This document shows, in pieces, positions 62,521 through 64,000 of a stretch of 64,000 bases of DNA. Under the pieces are notes generated by a model that was not told where the DNA came from, did not search any database, and saw only the letters and a list, made by a program, of their open reading frames with translations. Origin of the DNA: Lycium barbarum (taxonomy: Eukaryota; Streptophyta; Magnoliopsida; Solanales; Solanaceae); the NCBI RefSeq assembly GCF_019175385.1, contig NC_083337.1, forward strand, positions 18,585,885-18,649,884, given 5' to 3'. A program made the translations under genes and the position numbers. Within the stretch, counting starts at the first letter, position 1; each line of letters opens with the position of its first letter.

Positions 62521-63016
62521 TAAAAAAAAAATTAATTCGAAGAGGGCCGGGCCGGGCCTCCGGTGGGTCAGAACTCGGGTTGTTGGTGGGCCGGGCTACC
62601 GGGCTAAATGACATGTCCGGCCCAGCCCCCTAATTCTTTCCACTAGCCCAGCCCACCACCCTCTTACGGGGTCGGCCCAGCCCAATTGACAGACTTAGAT
62701 TAAGGTATAAGGTTAGTAGGTAGTAAAATGTTATCTTGCTTATCATTCTTACTAGTAGTCGTAGTATATCTCCTGTAGTTTCTTGTCATTCGATTTATGT
62801 TATTATTTACTGCCTATTGTTCTTTTTTAACATATTGTTTTGTTGTAGCTATTGCTCCTTTTTCCTACTTGACCTGCTTTGTTTTTGCTTTATTCTAAGC
62901 GAGGATCTATCGCAAACACGTTCTCTACCTCGCAAAATAGAGATAAAATCTGCATACACTACCATGATCTCCGGACCCCACTTATAGCATCCTCGAATTT
63001 CATAGGTATATTGTTG

Positions 63017-63562
63017 TGAACCATCTCGTATCAGGTATTGGATTTGATCATTAATTCAAATTCTGCCGCATCGATTCATTAAAGGCAAACATGCTTTTTC
63101 TCAAGAATTATTTCATTTCTAAAATTCAACTAAAATATATATTTTTAATTAAGGGTGAATAAATCTTTATCATTCTATATCTTTGTCGTTAACGATATCC
63201 GTTACCCTCGTAGGGAATTGAACAATGATGTCAAGTGCAGTTTTATATCCTACACTATTATCAATTAAATAAAACAACTCACAATAAAAATTTGAAAAAT
63301 AAATGTTTGATGTTTATCGTTACCTATATATGTCATGTTAGTCTAGTGACATCATATACTATTTTGCGAACCTATATATGCCATGTAAGTCTAGTGACAT
63401 CACAACTATTTCGGAGATATAAATTTTGAATCTTATGAAATATCATTTCAACCCACATCAACATCAACAGCAAAAGAAACAAATCTCACTCGTCTAACTA
63501 CAATTAATTCTTCTTCTAAATATTTACTACTCCTTTTCGCCATTCATACTTCTAAATATTTA
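63017..63562. other. Intergenic DNA with one tandem duplication
   Basis: No gene seen. acctatatatg-catgt-agtctagtgacatca occurs twice (about 63323 and 63371, period 48 bp). Confidence 0.55.
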
Positions 63563-64000
63563 GGGAAAAGGGTTCAAAACACACTCAAACTATGACTAAA
63601 GTTGTCATAACACACCTGAATTTCGCGGGAGTCCTATGACCCCCCTGGACTTATTTTTTGTGTATTATCTATGCTTTCAAATGGACAAAGTCACCCAAAC
63701 TCGTTTGAGTGTATGCACACGCTCCATTAGCGACCACTTCTTAACGAAGGCAGATGAATCCGGTCGTTGTAAGTGCACTTATAGTGATCAAATTTTTTTC
63801 CAGTCGTTAGAGCTAATTTTTCTTTCAATTATCGTGCCTTTTGCTTTGTGCCTTTTGTGTTGAGTTTGTGCCTATTCAAGAGTTTGTGCCTTTTGCTTTC
63901 CTTTGTGTTGAGTTTAAAAGATTTAATTATTCTTCAATTGGGTATTTTTCATTTCTCTACTTTCCAAAATTTCAAACCCAAAAAACTCCATTGTAACGAC
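63563..64000. mobile_element. Start of a dispersed repeat, possibly a Mutator-like element end
   Basis: gggaaaagggttcaaaacac and gttgtcataacacacctgaa, followed by cctatgacccccctggactt, form a terminal motif that I associate with Mutator-like or related plant repeats. The other end is outside the window, so neither inverted repeat nor target duplication can be tested. Confidence 0.4.

Larger units (their letters stand above)
60966..62699 (+). mobile_element. hAT-like element with BED-finger remnant
   Basis: Inverted ends CTGTCAAGTGGGTCGGGCC and GGCCCAGCCCAATTGACAG lie near 60969 and 62691. Subterminal GGGCCGG motifs are repeated many times at both ends, as in Ac-like elements. Proposed 8-bp flanks are ATAAGGTA (60958-60965) and TTAAGGTA (62700-62707), with one mismatch. 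The element is 1.73 kb and interrupts the LINE. It keeps a promoter-like TATAAATA (61278-61285) and only the first domain of the transposase. Confidence 0.8.
60663..63016 (+). mobile_element. 5'-truncated LINE (RTE-like) split by a hAT element
   Basis: 60663-60965 encodes the end of a LINE reverse transcriptase protein: [34 protein letters not shown], then [12 protein letters not shown]. After the hAT insertion, 62708-63016 is the LINE 3' end, with gaggatctatcgcaaacacg, cctcgcaaaatagagataaa and a final ttgttg. TTG-type 3' ends and this protein end suggest the RTE clade (inference). Some conserved positions are changed, so it is a dead fragment. No clear target duplication was found. Confidence 0.8.

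Overview
This window is plant nuclear DNA. It is AT-rich and crowded with LTR retrotransposons and MITEs, and it carries one clear intron-containing plant gene, a remorin. Several repeat families look like those common in nightshades (Solanaceae), but that placement is my inference from memory, not something measured here.

Layout: 1-3784 is one end of a non-autonomous, Athila-like LTR element on the minus strand, cut by the window edge. 3785-7178 is gene-derived or intergenic DNA with MITEs and two short putative exons of an unidentified, decayed minus-strand gene. 7179-15739 is a stack of three solo LTRs, each bounded by its own 5-bp target duplication. 15859-49361 is one 33.5-kb nest. An outer minus-strand Ty3/gypsy chromovirus-type element (E, target duplication GGAAC) is split by a second chromovirus-type element (F, 18571-27876, TGCCA) in its integrase and by an Ogre/Tat-like, gag-only element (G, 29891-44561, ATGAG, plus strand) in its reverse transcriptase. 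49726-55177 is a decayed Ty1/copia element (H). 55600-59592 is the remorin gene on the minus strand, with five exons and MITEs in two introns. 60663-63016 is the 3' end of a LINE that is itself split by a hAT-like element carrying a BED zinc finger. 63563-64000 begins another repeat that runs off the window.

No retroelement reading frame is intact: stops, frameshifts and nested insertions break all of them. The only likely functional cellular gene is the remorin, and its third splice donor looks damaged by one base. The host fragments left when the insertions are removed (before 7183, 15735-15858, after 49362) fit a single minus-strand locus stretched by more than 40 kb of transposons. I saw no CRISPR array, rRNA or tRNA gene. 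I found no new multi-gene system; the most unusual observations are the insertion history and the terminal rearrangement of element G.
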